Assembly (NCBI GenBank): GCA_002171655.1
Contig: NHEC01000018.1
Span: 1-45,962 of the forward strand
Length of the DNA stretch: 45,962 bases
Reading direction: 5' to 3'
Origin: Planctomycetes bacterium TMED75
GTDB taxonomy: Bacteria; Planctomycetota; Phycisphaerae; Phycisphaerales; SM1A02
Program-made: the position numbers and the translations under genes
The notes under the pieces: model-generated
Database searches by the model: none
What the model was told of the DNA's origin: nothing
Seen by the model: only the letters and a program-made list of their open reading frames with translations
Shown: in pieces, positions 34,594-42,854 of the stretch
Numbering within the stretch: the first letter of the stretch is position 1
How the letters are laid out: every line of letters starts with the position of its first letter

Positions 34594-36308
34594 TCCGTCG
34601 GATCACCCTCCTGGTCGCCCCCTTTCTGTTGCATGCACTGCTCACGGGGTGTGCTTCAGACTATGCAAAGCCGTATCCGCTCCTGAGCCAGTCCGAGCTC
34701 GATCGGATCCAGGAAGCTGATTCGATAGACGACTACCAACTGCTCTCCAAGCCGGTTCCTCTCTCGGAATTTCAGACTCCGACGGTCCCCCTGCAGTCGG
34801 ACTTCGAGATTCCGCCTCTGCTGGTCAGAGCGCAATCGGTCAGTGAGGTCCCCGTCGGTCTGAGCCGGGTTCGTGATTCGGTCCTGCAGAACAACCTCGG
34901 AATCCTCGTGGATCGCTATCAGGCCGGGGTGGAGTACGAACAGATCGGTGAAGAGCTCGGTGCGTTTGATGCCACGTTCTCAGTGGATTTCTACTACGGA
35001 CAGTCCGTGGAAGGCGCGACCTCTCTGGTCGATCCGACCGGCAGCATTCGGACTGATTCCTTCAGTGCCAGCCCGGGGCTTCAGGTGCCGCTGGCGACCG
35101 GTGGCGAACTCGAGATCGAGATGAATGTCTACAACTATCAGCAGGTGGCCCAGGACGTCAGCACGATTGCTCCCTCCTCATCGCAGGAGGTCTCCGGTCA
35201 GCAGGCGGAGTTCAGCTTTTCCTTCACCCAGCCCTTGCTTCAGGGTGCCGGGTCGACTGTCGCGCTGGCGCCGATCGTTCTTGCCGACTACAGCTCTCGC
35301 CAGGCGGCCGCCGGAGTCACCCTGCAGATCATCAACACGCTGGCCGAAGCAGAGCAGGCGTACTGGACCACCTGGGTCGCTTTTGAGCAGTTCCAGAGCG
35401 CCTTCGAGGTCTATGAAGATGCCAAGTATCAGTTCGAGACCACCAAGGAACTCTACGCGGCTCAGCAGGCGACCATCGTGGACGTGCGTCAGGCACAAGC
35501 CAGCGTCCTGACCCAGGCGAGCTGGGTGATCCACCATGAAGAGCTGTACGTGACTGCCTCGCTTGGATTGCAGGTGCTCATGAACGATCCGGAACTCGCG
35601 CTCAACGGAGCGAGTCTGATCCTGCCCTCCGAGCAGCCGAGTTTCAAACCGTTCGTCGCCGATTCCAGTCGGGCGATCAAGTACGCGATGGCCCATCGGA
35701 TGGATCTGCTTCAACTCGAATTGCAGGTTGCCGCGGACACCCTCGAGATCCAGGTTGCGAAGAACACGCTTCTGCCCGACGTCGCCTTTGGTGCTGAACT
35801 GGGTGCGATCGGCATCACGGATTTCGGAGTTGGTCGTGCGGTGGAGGACATGTTCAACGGACAACAGGCGATTCCCTGGAGTCTGCGGTTGTCCGCGTCC
35901 ATGCCGATCGGGAACAACACCGCGATATCCGCCTACCGTGCGGCCCTGCTCCAGCGCCTGGGAGACATCGCCGACACCAGTCAGCAACGACTCACCATAC
36001 GCCAGGATGTGTTGAGCGCCCTGACTTCGTTGGAGTCATCGGCCAGGCAGCTGCGGGTGAGTCACCAGGCGGAGATCGCCTACCGAAACGCGTGGAAGGG
36101 CACTCAGGATCTGTTCTTGCTCGGTCAGCAAACCGCGGGTGACGTTGCCGATGCGCTGGAACAGTACGGTGAGTCCAGGCTCGGCACCATTGCCGCCGCG
36201 GGTGACTATCAGCAGGCGATGGTCTCGCTGGCCATGTCGACCGGAACCACGCTGGGGATGAACAACATCGAGTGGAGTCGCCCCGCGGTGCCCGATGATT
36301 CGAATTGA
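34590..36308 (+). CDS. TolC-family outer-membrane efflux lipoprotein
   Basis: This 572-residue protein has a signal peptide with lipobox LLTGC (Cys21), so it is probably acylated, as in NodT/OprM-type channels. After a 90-residue lead, two tandem OEP repeats follow: the first with RDSVLQNNLGILVDRYQAGVEYEQI, the second from RAIKYAMAHRMDLLQLELQVAADTLEIQVAKN. Both have long helices and short strands that build the trimeric alpha-barrel. Start ATG at 34590 overlaps the ABC 2 stop by four bases. As last gene of the operon it completes a tripartite pump. topA converges 19 bases later. Confidence 0.87.
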   Translation: MIRRITLLVAPFLLHALLTGCASDYAKPYPLLSQSELDRIQEADSIDDYQLLSKPVPLSEFQTPTVPLQSDFEIPPLLVRAQSVSEVPVGLSRVRDSVLQNNLGILVDRYQAGVEYEQIGEELGAFDATFSVDFYYGQSVEGATSLVDPTGSIRTDSFSASPGLQVPLATGGELEIEMNVYNYQQVAQDVSTIAPSSSQEVSGQQAEFSFSFTQPLLQGAGSTVALAPIVLADYSSRQAAAGVTLQIINTLAEAEQAYWTTWVAFEQFQSAFEVYEDAKYQFETTKELYAAQQATIVDVRQAQASVLTQASWVIHHEELYVTASLGLQVLMNDPELALNGASLILPSEQPSFKPFVADSSRAIKYAMAHRMDLLQLELQVAADTLEIQVAKNTLLPDVAFGAELGAIGITDFGVGRAVEDMFNGQQAIPWSLRLSASMPIGNNTAISAYRAALLQRLGDIADTSQQRLTIRQDVLSALTSLESSARQLRVSHQAEIAYRNAWKGTQDLFLLGQQTAGDVADALEQYGESRLGTIAAAGDYQQAMVSLAMSTGTTLGMNNIEWSRPAVPDDSN

Positions 36309-36327
36309 GCCCTTTGATTGAGGCCGT

Positions 36328-39060
36328 CTAGCCGGCGGCGGACGCCGTGTCTTCGGCACTGTCGGGGTTGGGATGCAGCGCCAGTTCCGCAACGCCTCCC
36401 GGTACCAGCAAGTCGCTGGTGGGGGTGCCGGCCTCGATCTCGGTTCCGTCCATGCGGGTGATCACCGGCATGGGGTGCTTCTTCAGGTGGTTCTTGAGCG
36501 CCAGTTCGAGGGTCTTGCGTTCATCCTCTTCCAGCTTCGCCCAGCCCATGCGCCCTCGGCACTTGGGGAATCCGCTGCAGCCAAGCCATGGCCCGCGAGC
36601 GCCCTCGCGCAGGTACATCGGTCGTTCCTCGCACTTGGGGCAGACCAGTTCCGTCTCGTAGGGAGGAGGCGAGGGCAGTTTGAGCCCACCCTTCTTGTCG
36701 ATGTTCAGAACAAACTTCGTGTCGGGGTAGTTGGGACTTGCGATGAACGGGCCAAACCGTCCGGTTCGCCTGATCATCTGTGCGCCGTCCTCCGGGCATT
36801 TGATGTCCACCTGTTCGGGGAGCAGGGGACGTCCTTCGCGGTCCACCGGTGCGGCGTAATCGCACTCGGGATACGCGCTGCAGGAGAGGAAGCGTCCGTT
36901 CTTTCCGAATCGGTAGCTGGTGGTCGATCCGCATTCGGGGCAGGCGAACGGTGCGGGCCGGGTGACCGCCCGGGCGTGCATGAGGTGCTCATGTGCGTGT
37001 TCCAGCGATGTGGAAAAGCGACCGTAGAAGTCTCCCAGCATGGAACGCCAGTCCCGGTGGTCGCTTTCGATGAGGTCCAGTCGTTCTTCAAGGTCCTTGG
37101 TGTAGGAGACCTGCATCAGGACCGGGAACGCTTCGATGAGCATGTCGGTGACCACTTCCCCGAGTGCGCTTGCGTGGAAACGACGTTCGACCTGTTCGAC
37201 GTAGCCTCGATCCTGGATCACGCGAATGATCGAAGCGTAGGTCGAAGGCCGGCCGATGCCTTCCTCTTCGAGCTTCTTCACCAGCGAGCCTTCGTTGTAG
37301 CGGGGCGGAGGGTTGGTGAATTTCTGCTTTGGTTCGATCGCGAAGGGCGCACTGAGGTCCCCTTCGGTGAGGGCTGGCAGCGTCTGTTCTTCGCTGGCGG
37401 TGGCGATCCCCGCCACGCGCATGAATCCGTCGAAGACCAGCACTCGGCCGTTTGCCTTGAGCACCGCCCCGGTGGGCTGGTCGGACCGCGTGAAGAGGAC
37501 GCTGGTGGCATCGAATTTCGCGGGGGTCATCTGCGAGGAAACAAAGCGTTCCCAGATCAGTTTGTAGAGCTTGTACTGGTCTTCCTTGAGGGCGCCTCGG
37601 AGTGAGTCGGGGGTTCGGGCCGCGTCGGTGGGGCGAATCGCTTCGTGGGCCTCCTGCGCCTTTTTGTTCGAGGAGCCGAAGAAATTTGGTTTTTCCGGCA
37701 GGTAGTCTTCACCGAAGGTGCCCTTGACGTAGCTGCGGGCCATGTTGATCGCTTCACCCGAAAGGTGCGTGGAGTCGGTTCGCATGTAGGTGATGAGACC
37801 CACCTGGCCTTCACCCTTGATCTCGATGCCTTCGTACAGGCCTTGGGCGAGCCGCATGGTGCGGTCGGTGGCAAAGCTCAACCGGTTGGCGGCGTTCTGC
37901 TGCAGAGTCGAGGTGATGAACGGCGCGTACGGGCGAGAACTGGTTCGCTTGGTCTCGATGGAGGTGACCTTGTAGCGCGTCTTCGCGTCAAGGGTTCCCG
38001 TCAAGCTTCGGTTGAAGCGTGCAGGTCCCTTGCCGCTGGGATTCTCCTCGGTCTCGATCGAGGTGTTCTGCATGCCCACGGCTTCGGCCACCTTGGTGAT
38101 GGCGGGTGAGAGGTCCTGTGGGTTTTCTGCGGTACACCCGAGGGTGAATTTGGTGCCGTCAAGTTCGACCAGCTCGGTCTTGAGTCCGCCATGCTCGGCC
38201 ATCCAGGCATTCTGCATCTTGAGGGTCGGGCCCTTGTTCTTGCTGTCGCGACGGGCCAGGAAATCCGGCCACAGTGCGGCAAGTTTTTCACGCTGTTCGG
38301 GATCAAGCGCCAGTCGAACGTCGACGCTCCAGGATTCATCGGGAATGAACGCATCGATCTCGCGTTCACGTTCGACCACCAGTCGCACCGCTACGGACTG
38401 GACACGACCTGCGCTGAGCCCGCGTGCGACCTTCTTCCACAGCAGCGGAGAAGCCTGGTACCCGACGATTCGATCGAGAATTCGTCGGGCCTGTTGCGCA
38501 TTGACCTTGTATTCATCGATCGGAAGCGGGCTTTCAAAGGCGCGTTGGATCTCCTTGCGGGTGATCGCGTTGAACATGACACGCTTTGCCTTGGAGGGTT
38601 CGACCCCGACGATGTGCGCCAGGTGCCACGCAATCGCCTCACCTTCGCGGTCAAGGTCGGTCGCGAACCAGATCGTCTCGGCCTGTTTGGCGAGTTTCTT
38701 CAGTTCCGTAACCGTCTTCTTCTTGTCGGTGAGGATCTCGTAGCTTGGTTCGAAGTTCTTTTCGAGGTCGACTCCCGGAACCGGCTGTTTGACTCCCTTC
38801 GGAGCCTTCTTTGGTAGATCACGCACGTGGCCGACCGACGCGGTGACGATGTATTCCGAGCCCAGGTACTTGTTGATCGTCTTGGCCTTGGCGGGGCTTT
38901 CCACGATGACCAGTTGCTTTCCCTGCGCATTGTGCGCACCCGGTGATTTCCGAGTCGACTTCTTGGTCGCCTTCTTGGTCGCCTTCTTGGTCGCCTTCTT
39001 GGCCGTCTTCTTGGCTGCCTTCTTGGCGGTGGTCTTTGAGCTGGTCTTCTTGGTGGCCAT
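36328..39060 (-). CDS. topA: DNA topoisomerase I with histone H1-like N-terminal tail
   Basis: This 910-residue type IA topoisomerase relaxes negative supercoils. The first 40 residues are a Lys/Ala/Thr tail of KKATKK-type repeats (eukaryotic H1/bacterial Hc1-like). The TOPRIM domain starts with LVIVESPAKAKTINKYLG and has the metal triad in ATDLDREGEAIAWHL. The active-site Tyr lies in GLITYMRTDSTHLS. C-terminal zinc ribbons follow: the first (CPECG...CSAYPEC) and third (CPKCEE...CSGFPKC) keep four Cys; the middle one (CPEDGAQ...) has lost its Cys pairs. The extreme C-terminus is acidic. ATG at 39060 is preferred. The tail probably adds non-specific DNA binding. Confidence 0.94.
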   Translation of the reverse strand: MATKKTSSKTTAKKAAKKTAKKATKKATKKATKKSTRKSPGAHNAQGKQLVIVESPAKAKTINKYLGSEYIVTASVGHVRDLPKKAPKGVKQPVPGVDLEKNFEPSYEILTDKKKTVTELKKLAKQAETIWFATDLDREGEAIAWHLAHIVGVEPSKAKRVMFNAITRKEIQRAFESPLPIDEYKVNAQQARRILDRIVGYQASPLLWKKVARGLSAGRVQSVAVRLVVEREREIDAFIPDESWSVDVRLALDPEQREKLAALWPDFLARRDSKNKGPTLKMQNAWMAEHGGLKTELVELDGTKFTLGCTAENPQDLSPAITKVAEAVGMQNTSIETEENPSGKGPARFNRSLTGTLDAKTRYKVTSIETKRTSSRPYAPFITSTLQQNAANRLSFATDRTMRLAQGLYEGIEIKGEGQVGLITYMRTDSTHLSGEAINMARSYVKGTFGEDYLPEKPNFFGSSNKKAQEAHEAIRPTDAARTPDSLRGALKEDQYKLYKLIWERFVSSQMTPAKFDATSVLFTRSDQPTGAVLKANGRVLVFDGFMRVAGIATASEEQTLPALTEGDLSAPFAIEPKQKFTNPPPRYNEGSLVKKLEEEGIGRPSTYASIIRVIQDRGYVEQVERRFHASALGEVVTDMLIEAFPVLMQVSYTKDLEERLDLIESDHRDWRSMLGDFYGRFSTSLEHAHEHLMHARAVTRPAPFACPECGSTTSYRFGKNGRFLSCSAYPECDYAAPVDREGRPLLPEQVDIKCPEDGAQMIRRTGRFGPFIASPNYPDTKFVLNIDKKGGLKLPSPPPYETELVCPKCEERPMYLREGARGPWLGCSGFPKCRGRMGWAKLEEDERKTLELALKNHLKKHPMPVITRMDGTEIEAGTPTSDLLVPGGVAELALHPNPDSAEDTASAAG
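38960..39031 (-). repeat. 12-bp tandem repeat encoding the topoisomerase tail
   Basis: Six consecutive 12-base units occur on the plus strand. The first three (38960-38995) are identical copies of TTCTTGGTCGCC; the next three vary at one to three bases. On the minus strand they encode the KKAT/KKAA/KKTA repeats at the N-terminus of topA. Length variation by slippage is likely between strains. Confidence 0.85.
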
Positions 39061-39116
39061 CGTGCTGTGGGGGGTGCTGTCCAAATGTGTGGTCTTGAAT
39101 CAAGGCTTGGCGGGGA

Positions 39117-39147
39117 ACTATAAAGAAGGACCCGGGGTGTTCGTCAA
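39117..39147 (-). promoter_or_regulatory. Sigma70-like promoter of topA
   Basis: On the minus strand TTGACG (39147-39142) is followed after 19 bases by TATAGT (39122-39117); with TTTATA as the -10 the spacer is 17. It lies about 57 bases before the topA start, inside the 150-base gap to miaA. It is the best two-part promoter I could see in the window. Confidence 0.6.
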
Positions 39148-39210
39148 GTCGCAGCTTTCTTCTCGTCCCGATGGGCCTGCGCTCATGATCCATTTTTCAG
39201 CCGCGTGCCT

Positions 39211-40185
39211 TCAGATTATCGGGCGTCCGGGCGAGTTGCTGGGTTCCTCGAGACGGGCCACAATCTGTTGGACGACCTCCGCAGGATCATTTTTTTCGCT
39301 GCAGGCCACCCTGAAAACCCCTGGGATCGCATGGAAACGGCGAATCCAGGTTCTCTGCTGCTTTCCGTAGCGACGTGAGCGAATCTTGATTTGCTCGATT
39401 GCCTCACTGAGTTTGCATGATCCGTCCAGATAGCCTGCAAGTTCCTTGTAGCCAACTGCTTCGGTTGCCTGACGTCCCAAAGGGCCACTGGCTCTCAATC
39501 GCTGTACTTCTTCGAGAAAACCCTGCTCCATCATCAGACCAACCCGACGATTGATCCGTTGGTTCAGTTCCGAGGGGTGCCAATCGAGGCAGACGATGAG
39601 GGCCGGACGGCGGGGCTGCATGATGGCGTCAGCCCATTGGGTCTGCTGACTGGAGATCGGACTGCCGGTTGCTTCCATGACCTCGAGTGCTCGAATCGTT
39701 CTTCGCCGATCATTGGCATGGATGCGTTGCGCGGAGACGGGATCCAACTTCACCAGCCGCTGGCGCAGTGCTTCGGTGGGGAGCGCTTCCAGGGCCGATC
39801 GGATCTCTGCGGGGATCGATTGGCCTTCGAACACACCCTCGAGCAGTCCTCGCAAGTAGAGATTTGTCCCACCGACCACGATCGGCAGTGAACCTCTTCG
39901 GTGGATCTCAGCGATCGCGGTTTCCGCTGCTTTCAACCAGTCATGGACCGTGAATCCCGTGTCATGGGGATCTGCGACATCCAGCAGGTGGTGGGGGATC
40001 CCTGCTCGTTCCTCTTCTGTCGGGGTGGCGGTCCCGATGTCCATGCCCTGATAGACCTGCATCGAGTCTGCGCTGATGCATTCACCTCCCGTCGGTAGTC
40101 CGGAGGCAAGTTGGACCGACAGCGCCGTCTTGCCCGATGCGGTGGGGCCAACCAGGACTAGGATGGGCTTGGACTCGTTGGTCAA
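39211..40185 (-). CDS. miaA: tRNA dimethylallyltransferase
   Basis: MiaA transfers a dimethylallyl group from DMAPP to A37 of tRNAs that read UNN codons. The 324-residue protein opens with the P-loop LVGPTASGKTAL, then DSMQVYQGMDIGTA, HHLLDVADP, VVGGTNLYLRGLLEG and RTIRALEVMEATG, in family order. Its substrate is a MEP-pathway product, linking it to dxs and ispG here. The start is ATG at 40185. topA lies downstream but has its own promoter. It is divergent from pgk over 131 bases. Confidence 0.95.
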   Translation of the reverse strand: MTNESKPILVLVGPTASGKTALSVQLASGLPTGGECISADSMQVYQGMDIGTATPTEEERAGIPHHLLDVADPHDTGFTVHDWLKAAETAIAEIHRRGSLPIVVGGTNLYLRGLLEGVFEGQSIPAEIRSALEALPTEALRQRLVKLDPVSAQRIHANDRRRTIRALEVMEATGSPISSQQTQWADAIMQPRRPALIVCLDWHPSELNQRINRRVGLMMEQGFLEEVQRLRASGPLGRQATEAVGYKELAGYLDGSCKLSEAIEQIKIRSRRYGKQQRTWIRRFHAIPGVFRVACSEKNDPAEVVQQIVARLEEPSNSPGRPII

Positions 40186-40316
40186 TTGTTTCTCTGCCTG
40201 CCTGCCCGGTCCGAGCGGGGGGGTTGCCGTGTATCATGCCCATTCGGCTTGACTCGGTTGATGTCAGGCCTGTTCTCCACCACCTCATCGCTCTTTCGGA
40301 GGCTTCGCGAAGCAAG

Positions 40317-41534
40317 ATGGCATTCAAGACTATTGAAGATATCGATGTGAACGGCAAGTGTGTACTGATGCGCGTGGACTTCAATGTCCCCATGTCGCCC
40401 AGCAACACGGTGGCGGATTCCTTCCGCATCAAGCAAGCTCTTCCTTCGATTCGATCGGTCATCGCCCGGGGCGGGCGGTTGGTGTTGATGTCGCACCTCG
40501 GCCGTCCCGATGGCAGCGGCTATGTCAGCAAGTTCTCCCTGAAGCCGATCGCGACTGAACTCGCCAGCCTGCTGGGTGATTCTGCCCCCGATGGCGTGTT
40601 CTTCCCCAGCGAGGACTGTATCGACGCTCAGGCCGCCGAGGCGGTGGCTTCCCTCAAGGACGGCCAGATTGTTCTGCTGGAGAATTTGCGTTTTCACGTT
40701 GGTGAGATGGAAGACGATGCCACCTTTGCCTCGAAGCTGGCCGCCTACGGAGACATCTACTGCAACGATGCCTTTGGCGCCTGTCATCGAGCGCACGCTT
40801 CAGTCTATGGCACCCCGATGGGCATGCAGGAGGATCCGCGCGTCGCCGGCCTGCTCGTCTCCGAGGAGATTCGCTACCTGCGTGAAGCACTCAATGCACC
40901 GGAGCATCCGTTTGTCGCCGTGATCGGTGGCGCCAAGGTTTCCCACAAGATTGGCGCCTTGAAGAACCTGATCGGAAAGGTCGACTCGTTGCTGGTGGGC
41001 GGCGCGATGGCCTACACGATCATGCAGGTCATGGGCACCAACATCGGTTCGAGTCTCGTCGAGCACGACAAGCTCTCACAGGCCGAAGAGATCATCCACC
41101 TGGTCGATTCCAGTTCGACTGATCTGGTCCTCCCGATTGACCACGTCTGTGGCCGAGAGCTTTCGCATGAAAGTCCGGTCATGGTCTCGCAGGGTGAGGT
41201 TCCAAACGGCTGGATGGGACTGGACATCGGTCCGGCGACCACGGCTCGTTTCACCGACGTCGTGCGCCATGCCAAGAAGGTCGTCTGGAACGGTCCCCTG
41301 GGGGCTTTCGAGACTCCACCGTTCGACGTAGGCACCCGACAGCTCGCGGTGGCCATGGCCTCCTGCACCGAATCCGGCGGTATTACCGTGGTGGGTGGAG
41401 GAGATACCGCCGCGGCGGTGGAACTGGCGGGGGTCAGCTCGCGAATGAGTCATGTCTCCACCGGTGGTGGGGCCAGCCTCAAATTGCTTGAAGGTGGGGA
41501 CCTGATTGGTCTCCAGCCACTGGAACAGGCGTGA
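40317..41534 (+). CDS. pgk: Phosphoglycerate kinase
   Basis: Pgk transfers phosphate from 1,3-bisphosphoglycerate to ADP in glycolysis. The 405-residue protein has LMRVDFNVPM, LMSHLGRPDG, LLENLRFHVGEM, the AFGACHRAHAS block, VIGGAKVSHKIGAL, and the C-terminal nucleotide loop VVGGGDTAAAVE, with MSHVSTGGGASLKLLEGG near the end. ATG at 40317 is the natural start before the first strand; GGAGG lies about 14 bases upstream, rather far. In-frame sequence upstream is not conserved-looking. The next gene is 97 bases away. Confidence 0.97.
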   Translation: MAFKTIEDIDVNGKCVLMRVDFNVPMSPSNTVADSFRIKQALPSIRSVIARGGRLVLMSHLGRPDGSGYVSKFSLKPIATELASLLGDSAPDGVFFPSEDCIDAQAAEAVASLKDGQIVLLENLRFHVGEMEDDATFASKLAAYGDIYCNDAFGACHRAHASVYGTPMGMQEDPRVAGLLVSEEIRYLREALNAPEHPFVAVIGGAKVSHKIGALKNLIGKVDSLLVGGAMAYTIMQVMGTNIGSSLVEHDKLSQAEEIIHLVDSSSTDLVLPIDHVCGRELSHESPVMVSQGEVPNGWMGLDIGPATTARFTDVVRHAKKVVWNGPLGAFETPPFDVGTRQLAVAMASCTESGGITVVGGGDTAAAVELAGVSSRMSHVSTGGGASLKLLEGGDLIGLQPLEQA

Positions 41535-41553
41535 TTCAGCCCCTCGAACCCGG

Positions 41554-41559
41554 TATAGT
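41554..41559 (+). promoter_or_regulatory. Candidate -10 box upstream of the TlpA-like gene
   Basis: TATAGT lies 72 bases before the ATG in the short gap after pgk. No good -35 is present. The same hexamer occurs upstream of topA and of the SurA-like gene. Confidence 0.35.
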
Positions 41560-41631
41560 CATACAGCAGGCCTCGACCTTCGGCGTTGGATCACTTCGGC
41601 CATTCGTCGTCCTTGATAAGGAATTCTCCTC

Positions 41632-42726
41632 ATGATGACTCGATCACTCGCTCGATTTCAGAGCCACGCGCTCCTTGCCTTCTTGGCCACCTTCGCTCTT
41701 TTGCATGCGGACGCCCAAGCTCAGAAAGACACCCTGAGCGTTGGTGATCGGGCGCCGTTTCCACAGCTCGGCACGGATGTGAAGCTGATTTCCGGTCCTC
41801 AGGTGACTTCGTTCAAACAGGGCCAGACGTACGTCATCGAATTCTGGGCCACCTGGTGTCCTCCGTGTCGAAAGTCGATCCCGCACATCAACCGGCTCTA
41901 CAAGACCTACAAGTCTCAAGGCCTGCATGTCTGGGGCATCAGTGATGAAACTCCGGACATCGTGTCGCCTTTCGTGGCTCGCAAGGGCGCAGGCATGAGT
42001 TACTCCGTGATCAGCGACACCTCCGGCGGCTTCGACAAGGCGTACATGAAGGCCGCCGGCATGAAGGGGATTCCCGCCGCCTTCGTGGTCGGACCCAGCG
42101 GCCGGGTGGTCTTCATCGGCCACCCCATGGAACCCGGCTTCGCTCGTGCGATCAAGAACTGCACCTCGGGCAAGTACGACCCCGTCCTCGAAGCGCAAGC
42201 CAAGCCGATCGTTGCAAACCTCGACAAGGCGATGAAGGCTCGGGACTGGCGCATGGCGCACCGTCAGATCGACCGTCTGATGGAGATGGATTCCTGGGTC
42301 TTCTCAGACGACATCTTCACCAAGTACAAGATCTATCTGAATGAGCAGGAAGATCCCAAGGCGGCCAACGACTACATGATTCTGCAGATCACGGAGACGT
42401 ATTCCGGGAAGCCCGATGTTCTTCAGGACGTGGTGTACAACCTCATCACCGATCCGGAACTTGCCAAGGCCGATCCACAACTCAAGGACCAGGCCCTGGC
42501 CGCCCTGGGTCAGTCACTCGGGGAAGACAACCCCCAGTATCTTTCGATACTTGCCCTGAAGAGTCACAAGGAAGGTGATTTGGCGCAGGCCATCAACTTC
42601 CAGTACGAAGCCTACATGGCCGCCTCCGGTGATCAGCGTGATGAGATGCGCGCAATCCTGGATGCCTGGAAGGCTGAACAAAGCCGGCGAAAGGGAAGCT
42701 CCCGAGGCGGGCGTCCGCGACGTTGA
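41632..42726 (+). CDS. Secreted TlpA/ResA-like thioredoxin with helical C-terminal extension
   Basis: This 364-residue protein has a Sec signal peptide (residues 1-30, ending ADAQA). The thioredoxin domain follows: VGDRAPFPQL opening, EFWATWCPPCRKS with the redox pair Cys76/Cys79, and the cis-Pro in KGIPAAFVVG. The WCPPC motif is that of TlpA/ResA proteins, which reduce disulfides in the periplasm, often for cytochrome c assembly. The last 150 residues are helical and TPR-like, ending in a basic RRKGSSRGGRPRR tail. Tandem ATGs at 41632 and 41635 follow AAGGAA by 8 bases. A periplasmic thiol enzyme fits a genome that makes the Cys-rich protein, but no direct link is shown. Confidence 0.86.
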   Translation: MMTRSLARFQSHALLAFLATFALLHADAQAQKDTLSVGDRAPFPQLGTDVKLISGPQVTSFKQGQTYVIEFWATWCPPCRKSIPHINRLYKTYKSQGLHVWGISDETPDIVSPFVARKGAGMSYSVISDTSGGFDKAYMKAAGMKGIPAAFVVGPSGRVVFIGHPMEPGFARAIKNCTSGKYDPVLEAQAKPIVANLDKAMKARDWRMAHRQIDRLMEMDSWVFSDDIFTKYKIYLNEQEDPKAANDYMILQITETYSGKPDVLQDVVYNLITDPELAKADPQLKDQALAALGQSLGEDNPQYLSILALKSHKEGDLAQAINFQYEAYMAASGDQRDEMRAILDAWKAEQSRRKGSSRGGRPRR

Positions 42727-42770
42727 TCGATGTCGCGCACGCGGCCGTTTCTTGCAGTATTCTGACCATG

Positions 42771-42804
42771 CACACGACGGAAATGCCCGCATTTTCGTCG
42801 TGTG
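42771..42804 (+). other. Strong hairpin in the leader of rpe
   Basis: CACACGACGGAAATGC (42771-42786) pairs with GCATTTTCGTCGTGTG (42789-42804), with one G-T wobble and a loop of a few bases. TATTCT at 42758-42763 could be a -10, which would place this stem at the very 5' end of the rpe mRNA. A run of seven T's at 42824-42831 is too far away for a standard terminator. Confidence 0.6.
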
Positions 42805-42854
42805 TTCCTGTATGCCCGAGCGAATTTTTTTCTCGATCCCCACGGAGACGCACC

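Noticed and set aside
36373-37605. 410-codon open frame on the plus strand inside topA
   Set aside because: It mirrors topoisomerase codons, has no recognisable domain or ribosome site, and would overlap an essential gene completely.
42805-42854. T-run at 42824-42831 as a rho-independent terminator with the 42771-42804 hairpin
   Set aside because: The run starts 20 bases after the stem, too far for intrinsic termination.
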